From the NCBI GenBank assembly GCA_017642695.1, contig JAEPQD010000001.1, forward strand, positions 1,046,764-1,110,763: 64,000 nt of DNA, written 5' to 3'. Positions 1 to 7,607 of this stretch are shown here, piece by piece. A model generated the notes under the pieces. The model was not told the DNA's origin. It did no database searches and saw only the letters and a list, made by a program, of their open reading frames with translations. Both the position numbers and the translations under genes were made by a program. The stretch's first letter is position 1, and the number at the start of each line of letters is the position of its first letter. This stretch comes from Parvibaculum sp. GTDB taxonomy: Bacteria > Pseudomonadota > Alphaproteobacteria > Parvibaculales > Parvibaculaceae.

Positions 1-62
1 TCGCTATGCCCATTCGGGCAGCCCATGAAACTCGATACTCGTAAGAACAGGATGGCGCTGCG

Positions 63-1241
63 TTATCTCGATTGTGGTGCGAGCGTCGTTGCGCTGAACG
101 GCTGGGACGGTGCCCCATCGATCATCAATGTCAAATAGATGTGGTGGTTAGCGAGATTCATGATGTCGAGCATCTCGAAGCGCGGCGCGAATTCACGCCC
201 CATAATGATTGCGTCGTCAGGGCCCGTCCGAAACGACACAAGCGTGCCCGTGTTTCCAAGAACCGCGTAGCGAATATCCGGCTCCAATTGATGCAGATGC
301 TGGTTCGCGAGAATGAGCCCAACCTTGTACTTGCGAAGCTCGGAGATCATTCCGGCAACGCTAAGCGTAGTGAAGGTCTGGAACTCGTCCATGTAGAGGA
401 AGAAGGGGCGCCGCTTCTTTTCAACCGTGTCTGCACGGCTGAAGGCGGCGAGCCCGATCGTGGTGACGAGAAGACTGCCCAGCAAGGCCGCACTGTCGTC
501 TCCGATCTTGCCACGGGCGAGGTTCACGACAACGATCCGGCCTTCGTCCATCAGGCGACGGAAACGGAGCTTCTCTTTCGGCTCGGTGAGGAGACGTCTT
601 AGGGTTGGGTCCGCCAGAAAGGCACCGATCTTGTTCTGGATCGGTGCGATTGCGTCGGCCCGGTAGCGGAAGGAATACTTCTCGAACTCCTTCTCCCAGA
701 ACTCCTTGACCGGTTCGTTCTGGAGTTCGGCAGCGATGCTCTTGCGATATTTTTCGTCATTGAGCATGCGGAGAACGTCACCGAGCTTCGCATGACCATG
801 CTCAAGGAGTGCGAAGAGGGCGTTTCGCAGCACATGTTCCATGCGCACTCCCCAGGCATCCGACCAGTGCTTCTTGAGCGCCTCCATCAGGCCTGAAACC
901 GCGAGCGGCACCTTGTCGAGGGGGACGCGCCTCATCGGGTTGTAACCATAGGGCTGATCCGGATCGGGGACGTCGAGGTAGCGCAGGTCGTCCGGCCGAA
1001 CCTCGCGCGCATAGGCCGCGACGCGTTCAGCAAGGTCGCCATGCGGATCGATCAATGCGAAGCCGCGACCCGCATCGATGTCGCTGCGGGCAAGCGTCTC
1101 CAGAAGCGTCGTCTTGCCGGTTCCGGTCTTTCCGATGACATAGAAGTGCGAAAGCCGGTCGTCCTGCTTGATGCCAAATTTGCTTCCTTCGTTTCGATAG
1201 TCGACCTTGGCGAAATACGAGATGTCGTTTTGATCCGTCAT
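63..1241 (-). CDS. VirD4/TraG-like conjugative coupling ATPase
   Basis: A 392-residue P-loop ATPase of the TraD/TraG/VirD4 (HerA-FtsK-like) superfamily, which pumps DNA in conjugation or related processes. A Walker A motif GKTGTGKTT is visible at residues 37-45, followed by a DPHGD motif. A Walker B motif FFLYMDEF is followed by a sensor-like segment (LRKYKVGLILANQHLHQL), as in coupling proteins. No membrane segment is seen, so it may be a soluble member. I chose the ATG at 1241 because residues upstream of it look non-coding and MTDQNDIS begins the conserved part. It is divergent from the ParB-like gene, and the 310-base gap between them contains copy A of the 31-bp motif. A second coupling-type ATPase lies at 38306-40525, so this one may have a different role in the element. 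Family call good, exact role inferred. Confidence 0.75.
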   Translation of the reverse strand: MTDQNDISYFAKVDYRNEGSKFGIKQDDRLSHFYVIGKTGTGKTTLLETLARSDIDAGRGFALIDPHGDLAERVAAYAREVRPDDLRYLDVPDPDQPYGYNPMRRVPLDKVPLAVSGLMEALKKHWSDAWGVRMEHVLRNALFALLEHGHAKLGDVLRMLNDEKYRKSIAAELQNEPVKEFWEKEFEKYSFRYRADAIAPIQNKIGAFLADPTLRRLLTEPKEKLRFRRLMDEGRIVVVNLARGKIGDDSAALLGSLLVTTIGLAAFSRADTVEKKRRPFFLYMDEFQTFTTLSVAGMISELRKYKVGLILANQHLHQLEPDIRYAVLGNTGTLVSFRTGPDDAIIMGREFAPRFEMLDIMNLANHHIYLTLMIDGAPSQPFSATTLAPQSR

Positions 1242-1399
1242 ACGGACATTGTCGCTCCGAATCGTGCACATCTGTAGAAGCTGATTTTTGCCGGCTCGGC
1301 ACAAGGACCGGCTCCAATCTCGGAACCGGATCCCCCCTTACAGATCCAGAGGCACTTTCGCGCCGCTAGAATACCGACGAGCAATGAAGCGCCCCGGCT

Positions 1400-1430
1400 T
1401 GTGCCGGATCGGCAAATTCCGGTGCCTACT
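1400..1430 (+). promoter_or_regulatory. 31-bp conserved upstream motif, copy A
   Basis: TGTGCC, four variable bases, CGGCAAAT, four variable bases, then a G-rich stretch and CCTACT. The same layout recurs at 16026-16056 and 17458-17488 with identical spacing. This copy lies about 120 bases upstream of the ParB-like start and between two divergent backbone genes, so it may control both. The outer GCC and GGNNC blocks form weak inverted arms around the fixed core. The binding protein is unknown; the XRE regulator at 17547-17882 is a candidate because one copy precedes its own gene. Confidence 0.5.
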
Positions 1431-1551
1431 GAGCGGCCTCTCCATTCGAGATGATGGCGCAAGACCTGTTCTTTCAATTCCGGGTCTTCGTCGCGTGGTC
1501 CGGCCCAAGAGGCCGCCACGCTCCTTCATCCATCATTTATGGAGATGCAAC

Positions 1552-3453
1552 ATGAGCGAGAACCTCATGACGATCCCGCTTCGCCAGTTGAAGCGGGCCG
1601 CACTCAATGTGCGCAAGACGGCCCGCAAGGCCGATATCGACCAACTCGCCACGAGTATCGAGGCGCATGGTCTCCTCGAAAACCTTGTGGTCCGGCTCGT
1701 CCGGGTCGCGAGCGAGGAGACCGAACCTCTCTACGAGGTCGTCGCCGGCGGACGCCGCTACGACGCGCTGAAGCTCCTCGCCAAGCGGCACAGGATCACG
1801 ATGGACCATCCGGTTCCGTGCCGCGTGCTCGGTGAGGCGGAGATCGCCGACTATGTCGAAGTCTCGCTTGCCGAGAACATCGTGCGGGCGCCGCTTCATC
1901 CGGCCGATCAGTTCGATGCTTTTGCGAAGCTGCAGAAGGACGGCCTGTCGGCCGCAGAGATCGCCGCCCGGTTCAGCCTGCCGGAGAAGGTCGTGAGCCA
2001 GCGGCTGAAACTCGCTGCGGTCTCACCCCGCCTCATGGCGGCCTATCGGGCCGAAGAGATGACGCTCGACCAGTTGATGGCCTTTGCCATCACCGACGAC
2101 CACGGGCCCCAAGAAGCCTTCTGGTTCGAGAAGCTCCATGGCGACCGCTCGCCACGGGCAATCAGACGGCATCTCACGAGTTCGCTCGTCGATGCCGGAG
2201 ACCGCAGGGCGCTCTTTGTCGGCCTCAAAGCCTATGAGGAGGCAGGAGGCACGGTGATCCGTGACCTCTTCCAGCCGGAATCCGAAGGTTACCTCGCCGA
2301 CAGCCAGCTTCTCGACCGCCTGGTCGGGGAGAAGCTCGAAGAGGAGGCAGCCCCTTACCGGACACTGGGCTGGGCCTGGGTCGAGATCATGATCGAGACC
2401 GACTATGAGCTGCTGTCGCGCTACGGACGGCTGCAGCGCATAGAAGTTGCTCTTTCCGAGGAGGAACAGAAGCGTCACTCCGAGCTCTCCGAACGCTATG
2501 ACGAAATCGTCGTGGCGCTCGAGGAGCAGGAGGACGACGAGGCCACGGCGGAACTCGACCGGATCGTCGAGGAGATGGAACGACTCGAGGAGAGCCAGCT
2601 CCAATGGCCCGAGGACGGGCAGAGATATGCAGGCATTATCCTGAGCCTCGACCGGAACGGAGAGCTCAAGGTCGATGAGGGGCTCGTTCGCCCCGAAGAC
2701 CGGAAGCGCCTTGCCGAGGAACGGGCCACCGCATCCGCGGAGACCTCGGAAGGTCAAGGGGAAGAGACGGAAAGGTCCAACGGCTACTCCGATACGCTCC
2801 TGACCGATCTCTCGGCGCACAAGACGGCGGCTCTGAGGGAAGTCCTCATCCGGAATCCGAAGGTCGCGCTTGCGGCTCTCGTCCACCGGATGGCCTGTCC
2901 GCTCTTCTACGAGCGGCGGGCGGACTCCTGCGTGAAGATCCTGCCGGCCTATCTGGACCTCGGGGTCTTCTCGAAGACGGTCGCGGCCTGCCCAGCCGCG
3001 GAGGCGCTTCTCGCCCGTCACAAGACCTGGGTGGAGAAGCTCCCCGAAGCAGAGGCGTTCTGGTCCTGGCTTCTTGAAGCCGACCCGGAACTCCTCCTCA
3101 ACCTGCTCGTCTACTGCAGCGCGCTCACATTGGACGCGGTCCACAGACGAAATGGCGGTACCGCCCACATGAACGAGGCGGAGCAGCTGGCGACAGCTCT
3201 CTCGCTCGACATGGCGGACTGGTGGCAACCGACACGGGCGCTCTTCTTCGACCATCTGACGAAGAGCCAGATCGTGGAGGTCGTCGCCGAGGTCACAACA
3301 GCCTCGACGGCCAAGTACCTCGCCGAGCTCAAGAAGGCCGACATGGCTCAACGTGCCGAAGAGCTCCTCAAGGACAAGCGATGGCTCCCCGCCATGTTGC
3401 GGACCGAGAGGATACATTCGGAGGCTGACACCAGCGTCGATGCCGCCGAATAA
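1552..3453 (+). CDS. ParB/RepB-like partition protein (large)
   Basis: A 633-residue protein with an N-terminal ParB-type domain (roughly residues 1-110, including VVAGGRRYDALK and VEVSLAENIVRAPLHPADQFDAF) followed by a KorB-like helix-turn-helix (SAAEIAARFSLPEKVVSQRLKL). ParB proteins bind centromere-like sites and aid segregation or regulate plasmid genes. The long acidic middle and C-terminal half is typical of ParB-like proteins on integrative elements and plasmids, not of the roughly 300-residue chromosomal ParB. The ATG at 1552 has GGAGA 7 bases upstream and begins the conserved MSENLMTIPLRQL segment; the open frame extends upstream without coding character. A strong terminator follows at once. 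No ParA partner is seen in the window. Confidence 0.8.
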   Translation: MSENLMTIPLRQLKRAALNVRKTARKADIDQLATSIEAHGLLENLVVRLVRVASEETEPLYEVVAGGRRYDALKLLAKRHRITMDHPVPCRVLGEAEIADYVEVSLAENIVRAPLHPADQFDAFAKLQKDGLSAAEIAARFSLPEKVVSQRLKLAAVSPRLMAAYRAEEMTLDQLMAFAITDDHGPQEAFWFEKLHGDRSPRAIRRHLTSSLVDAGDRRALFVGLKAYEEAGGTVIRDLFQPESEGYLADSQLLDRLVGEKLEEEAAPYRTLGWAWVEIMIETDYELLSRYGRLQRIEVALSEEEQKRHSELSERYDEIVVALEEQEDDEATAELDRIVEEMERLEESQLQWPEDGQRYAGIILSLDRNGELKVDEGLVRPEDRKRLAEERATASAETSEGQGEETERSNGYSDTLLTDLSAHKTAALREVLIRNPKVALAALVHRMACPLFYERRADSCVKILPAYLDLGVFSKTVAACPAAEALLARHKTWVEKLPEAEAFWSWLLEADPELLLNLLVYCSALTLDAVHRRNGGTAHMNEAEQLATALSLDMADWWQPTRALFFDHLTKSQIVEVVAEVTTASTAKYLAELKKADMAQRAEELLKDKRWLPAMLRTERIHSEADTSVDAAE

Positions 3454-3457
3454 ACTC

Positions 3458-3491
3458 AAGGACCGGGAGACAATCCCGGTCCTTTTATTTT
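3458..3491 (+). terminator. Rho-independent terminator after the ParB-like gene
   Basis: A perfect 11-bp stem (AAGGACCGGGA pairing with TCCCGGTCCTT) with a GACAA loop, followed by a T-rich tract, begins five bases after the ParB-like stop codon. Confidence 0.85.
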
Positions 3492-3597
3492 CTTCGCGAA
3501 CGTGTGGAGACACCTAGCGTCCATACGCCGCAAACTCTCTTCTATCGCAGGATAAATACTGGCATCATAGCGGTATAATCCGTAAGGAGACGAAAAT

Positions 3598-3723
3598 ATG
3601 ATTGTTTCGCGCGTTGAAGTGCGAAACTTTAGATCGACTGTCGAAGCGTCAACCGATCCACCTTCATTCAGTAACCTTGTTGGTCAAAACAATCACGGAA
3701 CGGTCAACAAGTTGGAGATTTGA
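3598..3723 (+). pseudogene. N-terminal fragment of an OLD/RecF-like ATPase
   Basis: A 41-codon frame reading MIVSRVEVRNFRS and then LVGQNNHGTVNKLEI before a TGA stop. This is the start of an AAA-type ATPase of the OLD/RecF/SMC-like class, whose members read roughly GxNNxGKSN in the Walker A motif and are often about 500-700 residues long. Here the Walker lysine is replaced (HGTVN) and the frame stops one residue later, so only a relic remains. The upstream TATAAT-like hexamer and AAGGAGACG ribosome site are still recognisable. It may be the remnant of an OLD-family nuclease gene whose body was deleted. A deliberate short peptide is less likely. Confidence 0.55.
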
Positions 3724-3726
3724 TCC

Positions 3727-3780
3727 TCAAAAAAACTTCAACGCCAAGAAATGCAGCGGATATATAAGACAACGGATCAT
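3727..3780 (-). pseudogene. Degenerate 5' copy of the secreted-protein gene at 6.08-6.37 kb
   Basis: Read on the minus strand this codes MIRCLIYPLHFLALKFF and stops. The first 25 or so bases match the 5' end of the gene starting at 6372 (MIRCLLYPLLALALL) with only a few changes, and the CCTCCGCCG block just upstream (its Shine-Dalgarno region on the minus strand) is also shared. It therefore looks like a duplicated, truncated 5' end. From here to about 4040 I see no other coding sequence. Confidence 0.45.
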
Positions 3781-4040
3781 GGGAACATTCTAGCCTCCGC
3801 CGACCTAGCCCAACGAAAACATGCCATGCGGTGATATGATCCCGTTTTGCTCCATGCAGGCTGACCTTGCCCGCTAGCCATCTGGTAAAAGCTAGAAGAT
3901 CGATCAGGGCAATATCTTCCATTAGCAAGATGAATAAGCAACCCAGCATGCCAGGACAAAGCGCCTGCTGTGCATTCTTGCATCATCGCAAATCCGCCTT
4001 CCTCCGGAACGGGCAGCACCCGTTTTGTGCTGGGCTTCGG

Positions 4041-5360
4041 TTAACGAGACCCATCCGCTTTGCGGCGCTTCAAAAATATGGTTTCGGAAACAAAGATCAC
4101 CGCCATCGCGCCCAAGGCAACACCGATCACTGTGACATCGGTTCCAATTTTAACCCAGACAAAGCCGCCGAGAACGGCCAGATCGAGCAGGATGGCAGAC
4201 ACTAGGATCACGGCATTTGCGCCAATTTCCTTGCGCAAATATCTCAGGATGCCCCAATGCACAGCGATATCCATGATCAGATAGAAGATGATCCCCAGCG
4301 CCGCAATCCGGGTGAGATCGAAGAAAGCGGTGAGAAAAATGCCCAGAACTACCGTGTAAACGAGAGTGTGTTTCTGGATGCTGCCAGGCATGCCGAAATG
4401 GCTATGAGCGACCAGACGCATTTGCGTAAGCATGGCAAGCATGCGCGACACCGCAAAGATGCTGGCGATAATACCGCCAGCCGTTGCCGCCATGGCCAGA
4501 ATGACGGTGAACCAGAGACCGAGATCGCCGAGCGCCGGGCGAGCAGCGGCAGCAAGTGAATAGTTTTTCGTTTCTATAATTTGATCGATCGACAGATTGC
4601 TTGCCACGGCAAAACCGACCAGCGCATAAATCACGACGCATAAGGCAATAGAGATCAGGATCGCCCGCCCCACATTCTTGTGGGGTTCGGTGAGCTCCGA
4701 GCCGCTATTCGTGATGGTTGTAAAGCCTTTAAAGGCAAGAATCCCAAGCGCGGTAGCTGCCAGAAACCCCTCCCATGAGACACGGGAGTCCGCCTGAGTG
4801 AAGTCCGCATGAATATCCTCCGCCAGCCATACGCCGACCGCGCCGAAGAGCACGATGCCGGCAAGCTTGAGTATGCCAATGAATGAAGCGACGGCTTCGA
4901 CGATCTGGTTCTTTGACAGGTTGATCAGGAAAGCCGCAATCAGAAGCGCTACACCGAGGACCGGCACCCAAATGCTGTTATCGGGCATATCGAAAAGCTG
5001 TAGCGTGTAGGCACCGAATGTGCGGGCCAGAAAACTCTGCGCGATGACCATGGAAAAATACATCAGCAGGGCATTGAAGGCCGTGGGGAGTTTATCTCCG
5101 TAGGCTTTGTGCAAATACATCGCGATGCCGCCTGCCGAGGGATAAGAGGCGGACATTTTCACGTAGGAATAAGCGCTGAAGGAAACGACGATAGCGGCAG
5201 AAAGGAAGGCAATGGGAAACAAAGAGCCCGAAAGTTCGGCCATCTGCCCGGTCAGTGAAAAAATACCCGCGCCGATCATCACGCCCGTTCCCAGCATGAC
5301 GGCGCCGGCGAGCGTCAAACTGCTTTCTGCGTATTTGGGAGAGCGGTCTTCGTTATCCAT
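4041..5360 (-). CDS. APC-superfamily amino-acid permease
   Basis: A 439-residue inner-membrane transporter with about twelve hydrophobic helices. The N-terminal helix pair GAVMLGTGVMIGAGIFSLTG carries the G-x-G-x-GIF substrate-binding signature of the amino acid-polyamine-organocation superfamily, and helix 6 has the expected ILAFKGFTTITNSGSEL segment. It should exchange or import amino acids or amines; the substrate cannot be read from sequence. The ATG at 5360 (MDNEDRSPKY) is preferred because GGAGG sits just upstream; the longer open frame adds 13 residues without a ribosome site. It is transcribed alone, divergent from a small membrane protein, at the left edge of the copper region. A link with metal resistance is only positional. 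Confidence 0.85.
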   Translation of the reverse strand: MDNEDRSPKYAESSLTLAGAVMLGTGVMIGAGIFSLTGQMAELSGSLFPIAFLSAAIVVSFSAYSYVKMSASYPSAGGIAMYLHKAYGDKLPTAFNALLMYFSMVIAQSFLARTFGAYTLQLFDMPDNSIWVPVLGVALLIAAFLINLSKNQIVEAVASFIGILKLAGIVLFGAVGVWLAEDIHADFTQADSRVSWEGFLAATALGILAFKGFTTITNSGSELTEPHKNVGRAILISIALCVVIYALVGFAVASNLSIDQIIETKNYSLAAAARPALGDLGLWFTVILAMAATAGGIIASIFAVSRMLAMLTQMRLVAHSHFGMPGSIQKHTLVYTVVLGIFLTAFFDLTRIAALGIIFYLIMDIAVHWGILRYLRKEIGANAVILVSAILLDLAVLGGFVWVKIGTDVTVIGVALGAMAVIFVSETIFLKRRKADGSR

Positions 5361-5613
5361 TTTTTCCTCCGTTTGCCATGCTTGAGCGGCCAGCCTCACT
5401 CCTGCATGAATCGGCCAGTATTTCGACGCAAGGAGAACGGGTTTGTTCTATGTCAAACGGTGCTGTTTCTGCAGTGTTTTTTCCATTTGATCCGCTTAGG
5501 GACAAATTAAATGACCGTTCACCGGGATTGCAGTCTGGACAATCAGCAGCTATCGGTTCACGCTTTTTCAAAGCGAAAGCAGCCGATGGGCTGATAAAGA
5601 ACCAGAGGATGCC

Positions 5614-5892
5614 ATGACAGAAACGTCAGAAATAGAAAAACGATTTCGCATTTTGCCTGTCGGGCACAGCTTGTCCTTGTTTCTACTCATTAGCTATCTT
5701 TTGTGCGTCGCCTTCGGCCTTATCGCGCCGGAACCGATGCGGATGTATGAGGCTTGGGCGCCGCTTCTTCCCGGTTTTGAATGGCTAACGGTGCAGGGGT
5801 TCTTTTTCGGGTTGATCGGCGCTTATCTCTACGGTTGGTACATCGCCCTCGTTTTCGTGCCCCTTTGCAACTTTTTTCATGCAAGAGGCTAG
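5614..5892 (+). CDS. Small two-helix membrane protein (DUF5676-like)
   Basis: 92 residues with two predicted transmembrane helices: LSLFLLISYLLCVAFGLI, and a second one ending YGWYIALVFVPLCNFF. The pattern ISYLLCVxxGLxxP, then WAPLxPGF, then YGWYxALVFVPLxNFF matches a family of unknown function (I recall it as DUF5676) that often sits near heavy-metal or copper genes. The ATG has AGAGGA upstream. It is divergent from the permease. The function is unknown; a role in metal handling at the inner membrane is a guess from context. Confidence 0.6.
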   Translation: MTETSEIEKRFRILPVGHSLSLFLLISYLLCVAFGLIAPEPMRMYEAWAPLLPGFEWLTVQGFFFGLIGAYLYGWYIALVFVPLCNFFHARG

Positions 5893-5942
5893 AGAAAACG
5901 CGGGGAGGCCATATTGGTTAAAGCCCGGAGGAACTGGCCTAA

Positions 5943-6113
5943 TGCGCGATCCTGGAGGCGTGCAAGCTCGGTTTTGAATACATACCAGCAAGCGGCGGAG
6001 CGCTGCGCTACCCGAGGCCAGAGCAGGTCCTTTAGCCAATCTTCCCGCCTGAATGGACCAGTTACTATCCGCAGCACACTCTTTATGAGCACAATCCGGT
6101 GATGCAGGCTGTG
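5943..6113 (+). pseudogene. Relic of a LuxR-type autoinducer-binding domain
   Basis: In one frame the sequence reads ILEACKLGFEYIP, then ALRYPRPEQVL, a TAG stop at 6033-6035, then IFPPEWTSYYPQHTLYEHNPVM. The order 'LGFEY...YPRPxQ...YPPEW...YxxxNPV' is the usual layout of the N-terminal acyl-homoserine-lactone-binding domain of LuxR-family regulators. No start codon, no complete domain and no C-terminal helix-turn-helix region remain, and the 3' part overlaps the antisense gene at 6083-6372. It is therefore a decayed gene fragment, identified from pattern only. Confidence 0.4.
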
Positions 6114-6372
6114 CGGCAAGTCTTGTCGCAGGCCGCATCACTTTTATCTGCCGTGCAAGCACCGTTTTCTGCGCAGACGCTGCAAGTGTCGCAGTCGAGC
6201 ATTTCGTCCGTGGAAACTTTCTCTTCTGCGGTAGCACTCGCTTCACCGGCGTCGGGCGCCGCCACTGAACCTAGGTCTGCTTTGGCGGCGGGCATGCTCA
6301 TATCCGCAAAACGTGCCGGGCGTGACCAGCAGCGCTAAGGCAAGCAGCGGATATAGAAGACAGCGGATCATC
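6083..6372 (-). pseudogene. Cys-rich secreted small protein, frameshifted
   Basis: From ATG at 6372 the frame gives a clear signal peptide (MIRCLLYPLLALALLVTPGTF). A run of four A on the plus strand (6308-6311; T on the coding strand) then shifts it out of frame with the rest. One base fewer there would join it to ADMSMPAAKADLG and a Cys-rich tail (CDTCSVCAENGAC, CDKTCRTACITGLC) ending at 6083. The layout (signal peptide, acidic linker, several Cys) resembles the gene at 42996-43400, which precedes a Cus-type efflux operon. Either the gene is broken or the T run holds a sequencing error. A periplasmic metal-binding role is inferred from the Cys content and the copper genes around it. Confidence 0.55.
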
Positions 6373-6631
6373 AAATCCCTCCGCCGGCCCGGTCCAGCGA
6401 TGTCGAATGGGCTGTATGGGTCGAATAACCACTTTCGGAACAGGATGCCGCTCCGGCGCCGAAGGAAGGAGCAGGGGCAAGAAACCGCGCCAATGTCAAC
6501 AACGAATGTCCGATACCTTGCATCACGGAACGTATCCGTGGGCTGGCGTCAACGCGTCCAGCGGAATCGTGAAGTCTGTAACCATTTTTAGCGGGAACGC
6601 CAACCCCATGAATACCTGCATGAGGCGCTCA

Positions 6632-6663
6632 CGTCCTCCCAGGGACTGACCCCTGGGAGGACG
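6632..6663 (-). terminator. Hairpin downstream of the Met/His-rich gene
   Basis: A perfect 13-bp inverted repeat (CGTCCTCCCAGGG and its complement) around ACTGAC, 15 bases beyond the stop codon at 6678. There is no clear T run, so it may act as a transcript-end stabiliser and not as a classical terminator. Between this hairpin and 6373 I see no convincing gene. Confidence 0.6.
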
Positions 6664-6677
6664 CCGCAGGACCCGCG

Positions 6678-6986
6678 TTACTTCTTGTTATAATTGGATT
6701 TCGGCGGTGTGCGGTCTTCGTCCGCCCGCATCGGCATTTGTGTCTTCTCGTCACAGCACGGCATTTGTGTCTTCTCGTCACAGCACGGCATTTGCGCATG
6801 GTCATTCATCATACGCATATGATCCTCCGCGCCCATATCGTCCTGCTGTGACATGCCATGGCTGCCGGAGGCGCCATCCGTGCCATGCTCCGCCCCCATG
6901 TCCGCAAACGCCGGGGCAGATAGCAAGATTGCCGCGATGAAAAATGCGCCCGTCACAAAGGACGAACTCTCTGTCTTGGTTGTCAT
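6678..6986 (-). CDS. Secreted Met/His/Cys-rich protein, probable copper binder
   Basis: 102 residues. A signal peptide (FVTGAFFIAAILLSAPAFA) is followed by a mature part rich in Met, His and Asp (MGAEHGTDG, GSHGMSQQDDMG, HMRMMNDHAQM). It then carries two tandem copies of QMPCCDEKT, each with a CC pair. Such Met/His/Cys clusters are typical of periplasmic proteins that bind Cu(I) or Cu(II). It lies 66 bases downstream of 7053-7424 on the same strand, so the two probably form one transcript starting at the MerR-type promoter near 7.5 kb. I do not recognise a named family. The exact duplication of the nine-residue unit is recent at the DNA level. Confidence 0.7.
   Translation of the reverse strand: MTTKTESSSFVTGAFFIAAILLSAPAFADMGAEHGTDGASGSHGMSQQDDMGAEDHMRMMNDHAQMPCCDEKTQMPCCDEKTQMPMRADEDRTPPKSNYNKK
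6732..6794. repeat. 27-bp tandem repeat inside the copper-binder gene
   Basis: Two identical 27-bp units (6732-6758 and 6759-6785) plus the first nine bases of a third. Each unit encodes nine residues including the CC pair, so copy number changes would alter the number of CC motifs without shifting the frame. Confidence 0.9.
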
Positions 6987-7052
6987 AAGTCTTCTCCACT
7001 AAGGATGCATGCGCATGTAATGCGCACGGCTACCGAGTGTTTCCATTGAAAA

Positions 7053-7424
7053 TCAAGTACGAATGGATGGGGAGAAGCGCTTGGGAGGCGGCGCAGCAGG
7101 CTCATACGCAAACGATGCGGGGAGCTCGGAGAAGTATATCAGGCCTTCCTGCGTGGTATCCGGGCAAAAGTATTTGCCCGGCGTTTCAATCCATGCATGA
7201 CAATAACTGGCGGCAAAACAGCAGCTCAACGTCCGTTTGGCTGAATCTCCCGGCCATTCCGTATCCAGCGTACCTGCTGGTTGGGGCGCTGCATGGCTCT
7301 TCATACCGGCGTGATCCACACAGGATGGCAACGGATTGGCTGAAATGGCAGACGGGAAAAAGGCGATTGCCGCGGCAATTGCCAGCACACGCAACAATGA
7401 GAAAGTGTTGCCGGTGCGAAGCAT
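7053..7424 (-). CDS. Secreted small protein of unknown family in the copper region
   Basis: 123 residues with a signal peptide (VLAIAAAIAFFPSAISA) and a mature part holding several Cys (PSCVDHAGMKSHAA, TLSCCFAASYCHAWIE, KYFCPD). The size, signal peptide and scattered Cys/His resemble the small poorly characterised proteins that accompany copper operons (DUF2946-like), but I cannot assign the family firmly. The start at 7424 lies about 70 bases downstream of a MerR-type metal-responsive promoter on the same strand, which is the best evidence for metal control. The gene at 6678-6986 probably follows it in the same transcript. Confidence 0.6.
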   Translation of the reverse strand: MLRTGNTFSLLRVLAIAAAIAFFPSAISANPLPSCVDHAGMKSHAAPQPAGTLDTEWPGDSAKRTLSCCFAASYCHAWIETPGKYFCPDTTQEGLIYFSELPASFAYEPAAPPPKRFSPSIRT

Positions 7425-7494
7425 GGCTCCATTTCCAATCAGCTAGGCGCAGAACCGTCCCTAAGGAAAGGAACGATCACACTTTGATTATTCG

Positions 7495-7525
7495 AGTCTA
7501 AACCTTCTCGCAGGAGGAAGGTCAA
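7495..7525 (-). promoter_or_regulatory. MerR-family (CueR-like) metal-responsive promoter
   Basis: On the minus strand TTGACC and TAGACT are separated by exactly 19 bases. This over-long spacer carries a dyad, ACCTTC...GAAGGT, as in promoters activated by CueR/HmrR-type MerR regulators. It points toward the small secreted proteins at 7053-7424 and 6678-6986. No merR-family gene is visible in the window, so the activator must be elsewhere. Confidence 0.75.
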
Positions 7526-7607
7526 GCCGTATTCGTTGGCCGGGTTCCGCACATTCGCGTGATGCCGCAGGCTTATTTCACGCACACCACTGACTGATAT
7601 CGCCGAT

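Noticed and set aside
2023..3513. 496-residue minus-strand frame opposite the ParB-like gene
   Set aside because: It is a codon-bias shadow; the plus-strand gene has the ParB motifs and a terminator.
6732..6794. 27-bp repeats as a CRISPR array
   Set aside because: The units are directly adjacent without spacers and encode a repeated nine-residue motif in frame.
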